Below are positions 1 to 9,346 of a stretch of 64,000 nt of DNA, piece by piece. The notes beneath the pieces were generated by a model. It searched no databases and was not told the origin of the DNA. It worked only from the letters and a program-made list of their open reading frames with translations. The position numbers were made by a program, and so were the translations under genes. This DNA comes from Spirosoma rigui. GTDB taxonomy: Bacteria > Bacteroidota > Bacteroidia > Cytophagales > Spirosomataceae. Location: positions 1,302,001 to 1,366,000 of the forward strand of contig NZ_CP020105.1 of the NCBI RefSeq assembly GCF_002067135.1, read 5' to 3'. The stretch's first letter is position 1. Each line of letters opens with the position of its first letter.

Positions 1-363
1 GCCTACGAAAAAGCACCGGCCAAATTTGATAATGTACCGGCCGCCAGCTACCTGCCCGTCGATTTTGTGAAAGGGCCGGGGGGCGTGCCGGCAATGGGCG
101 CGCACTGGTCTGACGTGACCAGCCCGGAGTTCAAAGGCCAGCCCTTTACTGAAACGTTCGTCTTTGGCTCGTACGATGGCAAGGTGACGTTTTGGGAGCA
201 AATGGTCACTCTGGATTTTCTGAAATCGAAGCCTGCACTGGATAAAGCCATCCGGCAGCCCGCCCAGTTTCAGGTGCCTGGCTACTACCCAACGCGATAT
301 AGCATTCGTACCAATGCCGACGGTAGTCAGGATATTGCCATGGACGGCCTGACCAAGCGGTAA
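1..363 (+). CDS. 3' end of a TTHB210-like (DUF5602) family protein, partial
   Basis: The frame is open from base 1, so the gene begins upstream and only its last 120 codons are visible. This part is soluble, with no membrane segment. Short blocks such as MGAHWSDV, FVFGSYDGK and GYYPTRYSI resemble, from memory, the TTHB210-like/DUF5602 family of small exported proteins in Bacteroidota, whose role is not known. The stop at 361-363 is followed by about 90 bases before the next gene. The family name is recognition by eye and not a search result, and a signal peptide cannot be judged because the N-terminus is missing. Confidence 0.5.
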   Translation, partial: AYEKAPAKFDNVPAASYLPVDFVKGPGGVPAMGAHWSDVTSPEFKGQPFTETFVFGSYDGKVTFWEQMVTLDFLKSKPALDKAIRQPAQFQVPGYYPTRYSIRTNADGSQDIAMDGLTKR

Positions 364-451
364 ACTCACGCCTTTTCTGTTTCTACCCTCTTTCGCTCAA
401 CCGCCCCCGCCACAAGCAGGGGGCCTGAGCGTGCTATGCCAACGGATACGC

Positions 452-1528
452 ATGAAAACAACTAACTACCCCAAATCGGTCTGGCTTACCCTCGGCCTTG
501 CACTGGCCTTTATGGTGGGTTGGGAAACCTACTGGCGTCAACAACATCTGCCTTTCTCCTACAACGATGATGAAAGTATGTGGGCCAGTAAGCGGAAGCA
601 GGTTTACGAGAGCAGCCCTGCAAAGCCAGTTCTGATTGGTTCGTCGCGGATTAAGTTCGATCTGGATCAGGTCACCTGGACGCGTATCACGGGCGAAAAA
701 CCAATTCAGCTGTCGATTGACGGTACGTCGCCCCGGCCCGTTCTGACCGATTTGGGTAACGATCCAAATTTCAAAGGAACGCTGATCATCGACGTAACAG
801 AAATGCTCTTTTTTACGCCGGATGGCTCATTTCCGGAGAAAGAAGCTATCAAACGCGTGAGCGCCTATCCTACCTGGTCGTTGTCGCAGCAGGCCAGTTT
901 CCAGATCAACCGGCTGCTGGAGTCGAGCCTGCTCTTCCTCGATGACCGAAATCTGGCGCTGAATCCGCTGCTGAACTTGCTGCCCATTCCAACCCGGGCG
1001 GGCGTATGGGGCGGGCCGCAGTTTCCGCGTGAGTTTTTTATTGTCGATGAGAACCGGCAGTCGAAAATGACGCCCGCTTTTGTGGCGGATACCAATCTGC
1101 AGAACCGTGTAAAAAAGGTATGGATGGATGTGGGCGTTCACAGCCCGCCCAATGCCGTAGATGGTGCCGCACTGCTGACTATTCTGGATGATACCAAACG
1201 ATCAATTGATCAGATCCGGGCGCGTGGGGGCCAGGTACTATTCCTGCGTACACCGTCTGAAGGGGCTATGTGGGAAGCCGAAAAGAAGATGTATCCGCGC
1301 AGGAAGTACTGGGATCGGCTGCTGGCCCATACTCAAACACCGGGCATCTACTTCGAGGATTACCCGGCGCTAAACAGTTTCTACTGCCCGGAATGGTCCC
1401 ACCTGACGCCCGAAGGAGCCGAGCAGTTTACCGAAGACTTAATTCCTATTATGGTTCAGAAAACGGGCTGGCCGCTCGGTCAGCCACTGTCAGCCATGCT
1501 CAGCCAGCCGATTCCCACCTGTCGTTAA
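452..1528 (+). CDS. AlgX/AlgJ-like SGNH-fold protein, partner of the MBOAT acyltransferase
   Basis: A 358-residue protein with one N-terminal membrane anchor (about residues 9-27) and a periplasmic domain. The block LIGSSR (about 61-66) fits the nucleophile-Ser block of SGNH hydrolases, and WSHLTPEG (His317) fits the block carrying the catalytic His. In alginate-type acetylation systems such proteins take acyl groups delivered by an MBOAT protein and pass them to a polysaccharide. The MBOAT gene starts 13 bases downstream, which supports that role. A GTG at 431 would add seven residues; I prefer the ATG at 452 because it places the hydrophobic anchor near the N-terminus. The substrate glycan cannot be deduced from this window. 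Residue assignments are by motif position only. Confidence 0.7.
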   Translation: MKTTNYPKSVWLTLGLALAFMVGWETYWRQQHLPFSYNDDESMWASKRKQVYESSPAKPVLIGSSRIKFDLDQVTWTRITGEKPIQLSIDGTSPRPVLTDLGNDPNFKGTLIIDVTEMLFFTPDGSFPEKEAIKRVSAYPTWSLSQQASFQINRLLESSLLFLDDRNLALNPLLNLLPIPTRAGVWGGPQFPREFFIVDENRQSKMTPAFVADTNLQNRVKKVWMDVGVHSPPNAVDGAALLTILDDTKRSIDQIRARGGQVLFLRTPSEGAMWEAEKKMYPRRKYWDRLLAHTQTPGIYFEDYPALNSFYCPEWSHLTPEGAEQFTEDLIPIMVQKTGWPLGQPLSAMLSQPIPTCR

Positions 1529-1540
1529 TGCGATTCTACC

Positions 1541-3028
1541 ATGGTTTTTAACTCCTACACATTCATTGTTTTCTTTGCCATCGTTCTGATCCTGCACAAT
1601 TTGCCGCTTTCGTGGACGGTAAAAAAGGTAAACCTGCTGCTGGGTAGCTACCTTTTCTATGCACTCTGGAATCCGCCATTTATTTTACTGCTGTGGCTGT
1701 CGACAGTGGTCGACTTTTATATGGCCCGACTCATTGCCGGGGAGCAGCAGCCCCTGCGCCGGAAACTGCTGCTGGCGGTGAGTCTGGTACTGAACCTGGG
1801 TATGCTGAGCTACTTCAAATACGGAGGCTTCCTGCTCGACAATTTCACTGCGCTGCTGTCGACCGTGGGTATCGTTTTTCAGGCCGCCAAACCGGATATT
1901 ATTCTGCCGGTGGGGATTTCGTTTTATACCTTCGTTACGCTCTCCTACACACTGGACGTGTACCGACGCAAGTTCGACCCCGAACCATCGTTCCTGAATT
2001 TTGCGCTCTTCGTTACGTTCTTTCCCCACCTGGTGGCGGGCCCGATCGTTCGACCGGAGGATCTGATTCCGCAATTCAAAACGCTCCGCCGGGCCACCGC
2101 CGAACAGCTGAGCTGGGGACTGTTCCTGCTGTCGCTGGGCCTGTTCATGAAGGTGACCGTGGCCGATGGGCTGCTGGCCGACACCGCCGACCTGATCTTC
2201 TCGCTACCGTTTCCGGTGCAGATGCTCGACGCCTGGACGGGGGTGCTGGCGTTTTCATCTCAAATTTTCTGCGACTTTGCGGGCTATTCGACCTGCGCCA
2301 TTGGCGTGTCGTTGTGTTTGGGCTTTGTCCTGCCCGATAACTTCCGCTATCCCTACGCAGCCATTGGCTTCCAGGACTTCTGGCGTCGGTGGCATATCAC
2401 TCTGTCGACCTGGCTGCGCGATTACCTCTACATTCCGCTGGGTGGTAACCGGCGTAGTCCCCTTAGAACGTATGTCAATCTGATGATCACGATGCTGATT
2501 GGCGGGCTCTGGCACGGAGCCTCATGGACGTTCGTTGTGTGGGGTGCGCTACACGGACTATTTCTGTGCGCCGAACGGTTAATTCGCCAGAGGATGGTGA
2601 ACCGGCAGCCCCCGGTGACCGAGCCGGTGGTAGAAGGAAGCATTATCAGACAGGCGTCTATGGGACCGTCGATCCCGCTGGGAAGTCCAGCGGGGCAACT
2701 TGCGCTGGCTTTACTGACGCTGTTTTTTGTGAATATCACCTGGGTCTTTTTTCGGGCGCCCACCTTTGGCGGAGCCATGCTGCTCCTGCTGTCAATGGTT
2801 GGTAGGTTCCCCGCAGGGGTAGCCATGCTCACCAATACGGCCATCGTAACGGTGAGCGCCGTGACCATCCTGCTCATTGCCTGCCACTGGTTCATGCGAA
2901 ACAGCTCATTGGCAGAACTGGCAAAGCGGCTCCCCTGGTGGGCTCTGAGCCTGGGCTGGGCGGGTATGCTTATTCTGGTCATGCTGACTCAAAAAGGCAG
3001 CAGTTCATTTATTTATTTTCAGTTCTGA
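1541..3028 (+). CDS. MBOAT-family membrane O-acyltransferase (AlgI-like)
   Basis: A 495-residue polytopic membrane protein with about ten hydrophobic segments. The N-terminal block NLLLGSYLFYALWNP, the central FPHLVAGPIVRPEDLIPQ and FRRWHITLSTWLRDYLYIP-type blocks, and LIGGLWHGASW with the presumed catalytic His325 are the landmarks of AlgI/PatA-type MBOAT proteins. Length is normal for the family. These enzymes move an acyl group, usually acetyl, across the inner membrane for glycan modification. It is very probably cotranscribed with the SGNH-like gene just upstream. A glycan or cell-wall acylation role is inferred from this pairing; a lipid substrate is the main alternative. Confidence 0.88.
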   Translation: MVFNSYTFIVFFAIVLILHNLPLSWTVKKVNLLLGSYLFYALWNPPFILLLWLSTVVDFYMARLIAGEQQPLRRKLLLAVSLVLNLGMLSYFKYGGFLLDNFTALLSTVGIVFQAAKPDIILPVGISFYTFVTLSYTLDVYRRKFDPEPSFLNFALFVTFFPHLVAGPIVRPEDLIPQFKTLRRATAEQLSWGLFLLSLGLFMKVTVADGLLADTADLIFSLPFPVQMLDAWTGVLAFSSQIFCDFAGYSTCAIGVSLCLGFVLPDNFRYPYAAIGFQDFWRRWHITLSTWLRDYLYIPLGGNRRSPLRTYVNLMITMLIGGLWHGASWTFVVWGALHGLFLCAERLIRQRMVNRQPPVTEPVVEGSIIRQASMGPSIPLGSPAGQLALALLTLFFVNITWVFFRAPTFGGAMLLLLSMVGRFPAGVAMLTNTAIVTVSAVTILLIACHWFMRNSSLAELAKRLPWWALSLGWAGMLILVMLTQKGSSSFIYFQF

Positions 3029-3105
3029 TTACCCGAATTAAAACACGCCTACTTACAACAAAGCGGAACTACAGACTGTCTTTCTAACCCAACACGATGA
3101 ATGGC

Positions 3106-3154
3106 AAAAACCAGCAACGTCCGCTTTGGCGGGATACGCTGGTTTTGTCGTTTT
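3106..3154 (+). terminator. Probable rho-independent terminator after the MBOAT operon
   Basis: Ten-base arms CAAAACCAGC-type at 3105-3115 and GCTGGTTTTG at 3138-3147 enclose a smaller inner hairpin (CCGC at 3121-3124 with GCGG at 3129-3132). A short T-rich run follows at 3151-3154. It lies about 80 bases after the MBOAT stop. The rest of 3029-3298 shows a TACATTTC element at 3221-3228, one base off the Bacteroidota -7 consensus, which could serve the HipA-like gene. Confidence 0.55.
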
Positions 3155-3298
3155 AGAAAGGCGCGTACGCCAATGAGGGGCTTTGGGTGGCGCGAATGGC
3201 TATTTTTCGGAAATTAGCCCTACATTTCCACAAAACCCGTTCAACCCTGCCCGGCAGGTAAACACTGACCGGGTCGAATCGAATAACGTCAACGATCT

Positions 3299-4099
3299 GT
3301 GCCCCAAAGCCAACCTGAACTCCGAACCGTCAACGTTACGCGCTACGTCACGCCCCTGCGTGAGGGCGGCTCCCTACCGGCCATTGTCGAAGCCGACGAT
3401 GATTTTCTGTATGTGCTAAAGTTCCGGGGGGCGGGGCAGGGGGCCAAAGCGCTCATTGCCGAACTGATTGCCGGTGAACTGGCTCGAATGCTCGGTTTGC
3501 GGCTTCCTGAACTGGTATTTGTCACGCTCGACGCAGCTTTTGGCCGGACCGAACCCGACGAGGAAATTCAGGACCTGCTGCGGGCCAGCGAGGGGCTGAA
3601 CCTGGGCCTGCACTATTTGTCGGGCGCTATCACGTTCGATCCCCTCGTGACAGTGGTCGACGCCCGGCTGGCATCGGAGATTGTCTGGCTCGACTGCCTG
3701 ATTACGAATGTGGACCGGACGGCGCGCAATACCAACATGCTGATCTGGCATAAAGAACTATGGCTAATCGACCACGGCGCGGCCCTTTATTTTCACCATT
3801 CCGGTCAGCCGTGGGAAGAGCAGGCCCGCCGGCCATTTGCGCCTATTAAAGACCACGTTTTACTCCCCCGCGCCACCGAACTTGACATTGTCGATGCCGA
3901 TTTTCGGGCGCTGCTGACACCGGACCGTATTCAGTCGATCGTTCGGCTCATCCCCGACGAGTGGCTACTGACGGACGACCCATCGGCGGAGTCGCCCGAC
4001 GAACGACGCCGAATCTACGCCCAGTTTCTGGAAACCCGGCTGGCTAATTCACAACTCTTTGTCAACGCTGCGAATGACGCCAGAAATGCACTTGTTTGA
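3299..4099 (+). CDS. HipA-like kinase-fold protein
   Basis: A 266-residue soluble protein starting with GTG. The block NVDRTARNTNM with Asp139, and LIDHGAAL with Asp158, correspond to the catalytic-loop and metal-binding segments of HipA-type serine kinases (HipA: DRHxxN and D-F/H-G-like). It is much shorter than classical HipA (about 440 residues) and lacks the N-terminal HipB-binding subdomain, so it belongs to the short HipA-like family often mislabelled as an aminotransferase. Its last 26 bases overlap the DUF3037 gene, so the two are translationally linked. Substrate and whether it acts as a toxin are unknown. No HipB-type helix-turn-helix gene is adjacent. Confidence 0.75.
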   Translation: MPQSQPELRTVNVTRYVTPLREGGSLPAIVEADDDFLYVLKFRGAGQGAKALIAELIAGELARMLGLRLPELVFVTLDAAFGRTEPDEEIQDLLRASEGLNLGLHYLSGAITFDPLVTVVDARLASEIVWLDCLITNVDRTARNTNMLIWHKELWLIDHGAALYFHHSGQPWEEQARRPFAPIKDHVLLPRATELDIVDADFRALLTPDRIQSIVRLIPDEWLLTDDPSAESPDERRRIYAQFLETRLANSQLFVNAANDARNALV

Positions 4100-4460
4100 G
4101 TACGCCGTTATCCGGGTTGTACCCCGCGTTGAACGGGAAGAGTTTGTCAACGTTGGCATTATCCTGTACTGTTCGGCGAAAGGGTTTTTACAAACACAGT
4201 ACACCTTGCCCGAAGCGAGGCTCCAGTCGTTTCCCTGCGAGCTGGACATGGGTGAACTGCGCGACCGCCTGCGGGCGTTTGAACGCATCTGCGCGGGTCG
4301 GAAAGAAGGCGGCACGATTGGCCAGCTTCCCCTTTCGGGACGTTTTCGCTGGCTGACAGCCGCCCGCAGTACCCTCGTCCAGACATCGCCGGTGCACCCC
4401 GGTCTGTGCGCCGATCCGGCAGAGACACTGAAGAAACTGTTTGAACAGCTGGTTTTATAA
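4074..4460 (+). CDS. DUF3037 family protein
   Basis: A 128-residue protein whose N-terminal block FEYAVIRVVPRVEREEFVN and the following VGIILY are the signature of DUF3037. The family has no established function but recurs next to short HipA-like kinases. I chose the ATG at 4074; an upstream TTG at 4059 would add five residues. The start lies inside the end of the HipA-like gene, so the pair forms a two-gene unit. A partner or antitoxin-like role is inference from gene order only. The predicted protein is soluble, with no signal peptide. Confidence 0.75.
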   Translation: MTPEMHLFEYAVIRVVPRVEREEFVNVGIILYCSAKGFLQTQYTLPEARLQSFPCELDMGELRDRLRAFERICAGRKEGGTIGQLPLSGRFRWLTAARSTLVQTSPVHPGLCADPAETLKKLFEQLVL

Positions 4461-4486
4461 ACGTACCCTCACTGGAACACCCTTCC

Positions 4487-5776
4487 ATGAAAATAGCCCT
4501 CGTTTGTCTGCTATCCTTCTGTTTGTCGATCAGCTACGGTCAGGCGCGGACGGATGCGTATTTGAGTACGCTGTTACAGGCGAATCCACACCCGGTATTT
4601 CAGGAGGTTATTCGGCATCCGGCGCCCTACCGGCTCCAGATCATCTATACCCAGATCGATCGGGATAAGCACAATAAGCCGTCGTTTACACACTACTATT
4701 TCCGGGTCGACAGCACTGAGTATTTCAACCCTGCGTCGACAGTGAAGCTGCCGCTGGCACTGCTTTCGCTGGAAAAGCTAAACCGTCTGAATAAGCCGGA
4801 GGTCAACAAGTTCACGCCCGTGCAGTTCGACAGCGCCTACAGTGGGCAAACGAAAGAATGGTATGACAAGAGTGCGCAGAATGGGTATCCATCCATCGCG
4901 CATCTGATCCGGAAAGCGTTTCTCGTTAGCGAGAATGATCCGTATAGCCGCCTGTATGAATTTGTCGGGCAGGGTGAGATCAACCGGTCGCTGCACGCGA
5001 AAGGTTACCTCGATACGCGCATCACGCACCGCTTTGTCCGGATGAATCCCGATCAGAACCGTCATACGAACCCGGTTCGTTTTATCCGGGCGGACGGTCA
5101 GACGATCTACGCACAACCGGCGGCATTCAACGAAGCGCCGTTCGATGCCCGGCGTATAGATACGTTGGGGCGCGGCTACTTGGTAGGCAAGGACAGCCTG
5201 GTTCGCCAGCCATTCGATTTTACGGGCCGTAATAAACTCCCGCTCGAAGCGCTTCAGCAAATACTGCAATCAACGCTGTTTCCAATGTCAGTGCCCGAAA
5301 AACAGCGTTTTGCGCTCACCTCTGACGACTACCAGTTTCTGCGGCAGTACCTGTCGCAGCTGCCCGGCGAAACCAACTACCCCAAGTATGATGCGAAACA
5401 GTACTATGATACGTATGTAAAGTTCTTTTTCATGGACAGCCTGCACCATCGCCTGCCCGAAGGTGTTCGGGTGTTTAATAAAGTAGGCTGGGCCTATGGT
5501 TTCCTGACCGATGCGTCCTACGTCGTCGACTTCAATAACGAGATCGAATACATGCTGACGGCAACGGTCTATGTTAACCGTGACGGTATCCTGAACGACG
5601 ATACATACGAGTATGAAAGCATAGGTAACCCATTCATGTACCAACTGGGCCAGACGATCTATCGGCATGAACTGGCGCGAAAGCGAACCCGGGTGCCGGA
5701 TCTCCGTCAATTTCGTATTCAGTACGAGAAGCGGCATGACGACGATCGGCCGGTCATCAGGGATGTGGATAACTGA
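4487..5776 (+). CDS. Secreted serine hydrolase of the beta-lactamase/transpeptidase fold
   Basis: A 429-residue exported protein with a signal peptide over residues 1-19. Three motifs of the penicillin-binding/class A beta-lactamase fold are visible: STVK (Ser84, Lys87), SEN (148-150) and KVG near residue 330. The protein is longer than class A beta-lactamases (about 290), so a periplasmic peptidase or esterase-like role is as likely as antibiotic hydrolysis. It starts 26 bases after the DUF3037 stop, so it may be cotranscribed with that pair, although the functional link is unclear. A perfect DnaA-box 9-mer at 5764-5772 overlaps its last codons, probably by chance. Confidence 0.75.
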   Translation: MKIALVCLLSFCLSISYGQARTDAYLSTLLQANPHPVFQEVIRHPAPYRLQIIYTQIDRDKHNKPSFTHYYFRVDSTEYFNPASTVKLPLALLSLEKLNRLNKPEVNKFTPVQFDSAYSGQTKEWYDKSAQNGYPSIAHLIRKAFLVSENDPYSRLYEFVGQGEINRSLHAKGYLDTRITHRFVRMNPDQNRHTNPVRFIRADGQTIYAQPAAFNEAPFDARRIDTLGRGYLVGKDSLVRQPFDFTGRNKLPLEALQQILQSTLFPMSVPEKQRFALTSDDYQFLRQYLSQLPGETNYPKYDAKQYYDTYVKFFFMDSLHHRLPEGVRVFNKVGWAYGFLTDASYVVDFNNEIEYMLTATVYVNRDGILNDDTYEYESIGNPFMYQLGQTIYRHELARKRTRVPDLRQFRIQYEKRHDDDRPVIRDVDN

Positions 5777-5844
5777 GCCGCTGGCTGACGGGTAACGTAA
5801 TAGTAAGTTCGTGTAATTAACGGCAGTATGGCCACCAAAACCGT

Positions 5845-7599
5845 ATGAAACCCTATTTACTTATCCTTTTTTTTATTTGTAGCCTGACTGCCTTCGCTCA
5901 GCCCTCCGGAGTGGACAGCGTTACGTTGCCGAAGCAGCCGGTTGTCATTGTGGGGGGGAACCTGATCGATGTCGAAACGGGTAAAGTGCGCGAGAAGGTG
6001 AGTGTGCTGATCGAGAATGAGATCATCAAAACGATCGGCAAGAACGTAACGATACCCGCCGGAGCCACCGTCGTCGATGCCAAAGGCAAGTGGCTGATAC
6101 CGGGTTTGATCGATAGCCATATCCACCTGTTCCAGTCGGGGGGACTCTACACCCGCCCTGATGGGATTAACCTAACCAAGTACCGACTCTACGAAACCGA
6201 ACGGCAGTGGCTGCGCGATGCCATGAGCGATCTGCTGCGCCGGTACCTGGCCAGTGGCATTACCACCGTGATCGATATTGGCGGGCCGCTCTACCAGCTT
6301 CCCTACCGTGATCGGTTCAACAAACAGTATACCAGCCCGACCATCATTATGACGGGGCCATTGGTGTCAACCTACCAGCCACCGGCTTTTAAGGTAGAGG
6401 ATTCCCCCATCCTGAAAGCCGGTACGCCGGAGGAGGCCCGCGAGCTGGTTCGGAAACAACTGGCCGCCAAACCGGACTTCATCAAAATCTGGTTCCTGAT
6501 TCGGGGTGTGAGCCAGACCGGTGAGGAACTGATTCCGGTAGTGCAGGAAGCCATTGATGAAACCCACAAAAACGGGTTGAAGCTGGCCATTCATACCCAG
6601 GAACTGCTGGCGGCTAAACTGGGCGTGAAATACGGTGCCGACTTTCTGGTGCATAGTCCCGAGGACGGCGTTATGGACGAAGAACTGATTGGGCTGATGA
6701 AGAAAAACAAGGTCACCTTTGGTCCAACGATGGTCGTGAACCGGGGCATTAGCCGATTTTTCTCCGATACGCGGAAACCAACGCTTTATGAGTTTCTCCA
6801 GGCGAACCCCTACGTGCTGGGAACGCTCTACGACATAAAGCACCTGCCCGAGCCGGAGCTGCGGAAACGGTATGAAGGGTTACTGACTAGTCCGGCTTAC
6901 CAGACCCGGGCCGCCCGAATCGACTCAATCAAACGAGTCAACCTGAGAAAGGTAATGGACGCGGGCCTGAACGTTGTAGTGGGCACCGACGCCGGTAATC
7001 CCGGTACGTTTCATGGCACTTCGTTCATCGATGAGGTGAAAGCGATGCAGGCGGCAGGCATGTCGACCATTGATTTACTTCGGGCAGCTACCATCAACGG
7101 CGCCCGAATTTTTGGGAAAGAAGGCCAGATGGGTAGCCTGACCGAAGGTAAACAGGCGAATCTGGTCATTCTGACGCAGAATCCGCTGGTCAATATCGAC
7201 GCTATTACCAGCGTTGAAACGGTTGTCAATCGCGGCTACGTAACAACGCCCGCACAACTCCTGCCCAACGCCCCCGCCGATCTGGCGCAGCGGCAGCTCA
7301 ATGCTTATAACGCGCGGAATGTCGATGCCTTTCTGGAACCGTATGCCGAGGATGTAGAGATCTATGAATTTCCGGACAAGCTGCGCTACAAGGGCAAGGA
7401 AACCATGCGAAAGCAATACGGAACCATGTTTGAGCAGACCAAAAGCCTCCATTGCGAACTCGTAAACCGGATTGTGGTGGGCAGTACGGTCATCGATCAC
7501 GAACGCGTCACCGTCGGGGCAGACAAAGAGCCCGTGGAGGCAGTGGCGATTTATAAGATCGCGAATGGTAAGATCAAGCAGGTGTATTTCACCCGGTAG
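5845..7599 (+). CDS. Secreted amidohydrolase with C-terminal SnoaL/NTF2-like domain
   Basis: A 584-residue protein: signal peptide (1-18), amidohydrolase/imidazolonepropionase-like TIM barrel, then a C-terminal domain from about residue 480 to the end. The metal site begins with SHIHL (His92, His94) and the conserved late Asp sits in GTDAGNPGT. The C-terminal part (YNARNVDAFLEPYAEDVEI onward) has the look of SnoaL-like polyketide-cyclase/NTF2 domains. Peptidase-like or lactonase-like hydrolysis is possible; the substrate is not predictable. The promoter may use TAAGTTCG at 5804-5811, one mismatch from consensus. The fusion of these two domains is unusual but I have seen similar Bacteroidota architectures. 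Confidence 0.78.
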   Translation: MKPYLLILFFICSLTAFAQPSGVDSVTLPKQPVVIVGGNLIDVETGKVREKVSVLIENEIIKTIGKNVTIPAGATVVDAKGKWLIPGLIDSHIHLFQSGGLYTRPDGINLTKYRLYETERQWLRDAMSDLLRRYLASGITTVIDIGGPLYQLPYRDRFNKQYTSPTIIMTGPLVSTYQPPAFKVEDSPILKAGTPEEARELVRKQLAAKPDFIKIWFLIRGVSQTGEELIPVVQEAIDETHKNGLKLAIHTQELLAAKLGVKYGADFLVHSPEDGVMDEELIGLMKKNKVTFGPTMVVNRGISRFFSDTRKPTLYEFLQANPYVLGTLYDIKHLPEPELRKRYEGLLTSPAYQTRAARIDSIKRVNLRKVMDAGLNVVVGTDAGNPGTFHGTSFIDEVKAMQAAGMSTIDLLRAATINGARIFGKEGQMGSLTEGKQANLVILTQNPLVNIDAITSVETVVNRGYVTTPAQLLPNAPADLAQRQLNAYNARNVDAFLEPYAEDVEIYEFPDKLRYKGKETMRKQYGTMFEQTKSLHCELVNRIVVGSTVIDHERVTVGADKEPVEAVAIYKIANGKIKQVYFTR

Positions 7600-7784
7600 G
7601 TGCCAGGCCTTTTCGCGCGTGGGTCGGTTGAGGTTCTCTTGCTACCTGTGTTCGTGAATTTACGGATAGCGTTGTCTCAACCGAGTTAGCTCAAAGGTAC
7701 CACCACGACCCGTGGGTTTCGGTCGGACAATGGTGGCAGCCTCTGGAAATATCCATACTATAAGCAAAACTGTAACAAGTCCTA

Positions 7785-8618
7785 TCAGTACGCTTTCAGG
7801 CTCAGGTCCAGACTTTTAATCTGATGGGTCAGCGCGCCGGACGAGATAAAGTCTACGCCTGTTTCGGCATAGGCGCGCAGATTGGTTTCGTCGATGCCAC
7901 CCGAAGCTTCGGTCGTGAACCGGCCGTTGATGAGCCGCACCATATCACGGATACCATCAGGAGAGAAATTATCCAGCAGCACCACGTCGATTTGGCCCAC
8001 GCGCAGCACTTCTTCCACCTCGGCGCGGTTACGGGTTTCCACTTCGATGCGCAGGTTCCGACCTGTTTCCTTCAGGTACGTTACTGCTTTGGTTATGGCA
8101 GCCTCGATACCACCGGCGTAGTCGACATGGTTATCCTTGATCAGGATCATGTCGTACAACCCGAAGCGGTGATTGACGGCTCCACCAATTTTGGTAGCCA
8201 TTTTCTCACAGATGCGGAAATTAGGCGTGGTTTTACGGGTGTCCAGCAGTCTGGCCCGGGTTCCTTCCAAGAGATTGACCAGTTCGCGGGTATGGGTCGC
8301 AATACCGCTCATGCGCTGCATACAGTTCAGCACCAGACGCTCGGCGGTGAGGATGTTCCGGGCGTTGCCACTCACGGTCAGGACAATGTCGCCGGGCTGG
8401 ATAGCGGTACCGTCGGGAATCAACACCTCAACGATAAACGAAGGATCGACTTCGGCAAAGATGGCCTGAGCTACTTCAACGCCCGCCAGTACACCCGCTT
8501 CTTTTACCAGCAGCCGGGCGCGTTTTTGGGCGTCGGCAGGAATGGTGGAGAGCGATGTATGATCACCGTCGCCGACATCTTCGGCAAGGGCTAACTGAAT
8601 AAATTCGTGCAGATTCAT
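7785..8618 (-). CDS. nadC: Nicotinate-nucleotide pyrophosphorylase (carboxylating)
   Basis: A 277-residue cytoplasmic enzyme that makes nicotinate mononucleotide from quinolinate and PRPP in NAD synthesis. The family blocks are clear: EDVGDGDHTS near the N-terminus, LNCMQRMSGIATHTRELV, DTRKTTPNFR, KIGGAVNHRFGLYDM and LIKDNH with the catalytic and substrate-binding Lys/His/Arg residues. Length is normal. The gene stands alone; nadA and nadB are not in the window. The 185 bases after its stop (7600-7784) hold no gene, only an imperfect hairpin near 7699-7736 without a T run. Confidence 0.96.
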   Translation of the reverse strand: MNLHEFIQLALAEDVGDGDHTSLSTIPADAQKRARLLVKEAGVLAGVEVAQAIFAEVDPSFIVEVLIPDGTAIQPGDIVLTVSGNARNILTAERLVLNCMQRMSGIATHTRELVNLLEGTRARLLDTRKTTPNFRICEKMATKIGGAVNHRFGLYDMILIKDNHVDYAGGIEAAITKAVTYLKETGRNLRIEVETRNRAEVEEVLRVGQIDVVLLDNFSPDGIRDMVRLINGRFTTEASGGIDETNLRAYAETGVDFISSGALTHQIKSLDLSLKAY

Positions 8619-8825
8619 GCCTGCAAGGTAATGGATTTCTTTTTTTTGCCGCCTTCCCGATGCTGTTTTACTACGCTATATTCCCGTTTGCTGGCTTCAT
8701 ACCGCGATTTATATGCGTAATACTAATGATTGCAAAAGGAAATGCTGTCCAGCCCGCGAATCCCGGTCAAACCACTTGCACATCTCCCGAAATGGTACGA
8801 AATTTGTAATCCGTTAAAGGATAAC

Positions 8826-9218
8826 ATGAAGCAACCCCGCGTCATACAACGTCTTTCTGGCCTCTTCCTGGCTACCCTGCTGCTGTTTACGGCGGTATGG
8901 GGACACGATGGACGGGTGCAGCAGCAGGTTGTTCAGACGAAGAAAGCTGCGGCAACGGCGGGCCAAGAAAAAACCCGCAAAGCCGACGGATCCCAGTCGA
9001 CCGATGCCCAGCTTAGCGCGACTCAGTTCGAGGCCGTTGTTATGTCGGCACCGACGGTGGGTGGTGGTAGCCAGACGGCATTCCTGCTGCCAGCTGTCAC
9101 CTTCATGATTCTTATGCTGTTGAGCGTTCCCCTGCTCCGGCATTTTACGTACCCGCATTATTTCTTCTCTTACCTCCAGCACGTTTTTGGGCATGTCATT
9201 GCGCCCAACGCTCCCTGA
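8826..9218 (+). CDS. Small membrane protein of unknown function
   Basis: A 130-residue protein with a hydrophobic N-terminal segment (about 8-24), a hydrophilic Lys/Ala/Gln-rich middle, and a second membrane segment (about 85-107). I chose ATG 8826 over earlier in-frame starts because AAAGGA sits five bases before it and because the first hydrophobic stretch then lies at the N-terminus. I recognise no family. It lies between divergent nadC and secDF, and its 3' end is 128 bases before the secDF start. Either two membrane spans or a signal peptide plus one span are possible. Confidence 0.55.
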   Translation: MKQPRVIQRLSGLFLATLLLFTAVWGHDGRVQQQVVQTKKAAATAGQEKTRKADGSQSTDAQLSATQFEAVVMSAPTVGGGSQTAFLLPAVTFMILMLLSVPLLRHFTYPHYFFSYLQHVFGHVIAPNAP

Positions 9219-9346
9219 TGCGTTGCAGGTAGGTTTTTAGCCCTGCCTGCAGTGATTCCATGCAACCCCGTTCTGTGGGTTCCGTACGACTTACCTACTA
9301 TAGTTATTACCAATTATCCCAACCGGGCATCCGCCTGTATTTCCTA

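Noticed and set aside
5764-5772. Single DnaA-box 9-mer at the end of the serine hydrolase gene
   Set aside because: About two such matches are expected by chance in the window, and this one lies in coding sequence without partners.
7824-8594. 256-codon plus-strand frame opposite nadC
   Set aside because: NadC is certain on the other strand and the antisense translation shows no domain.
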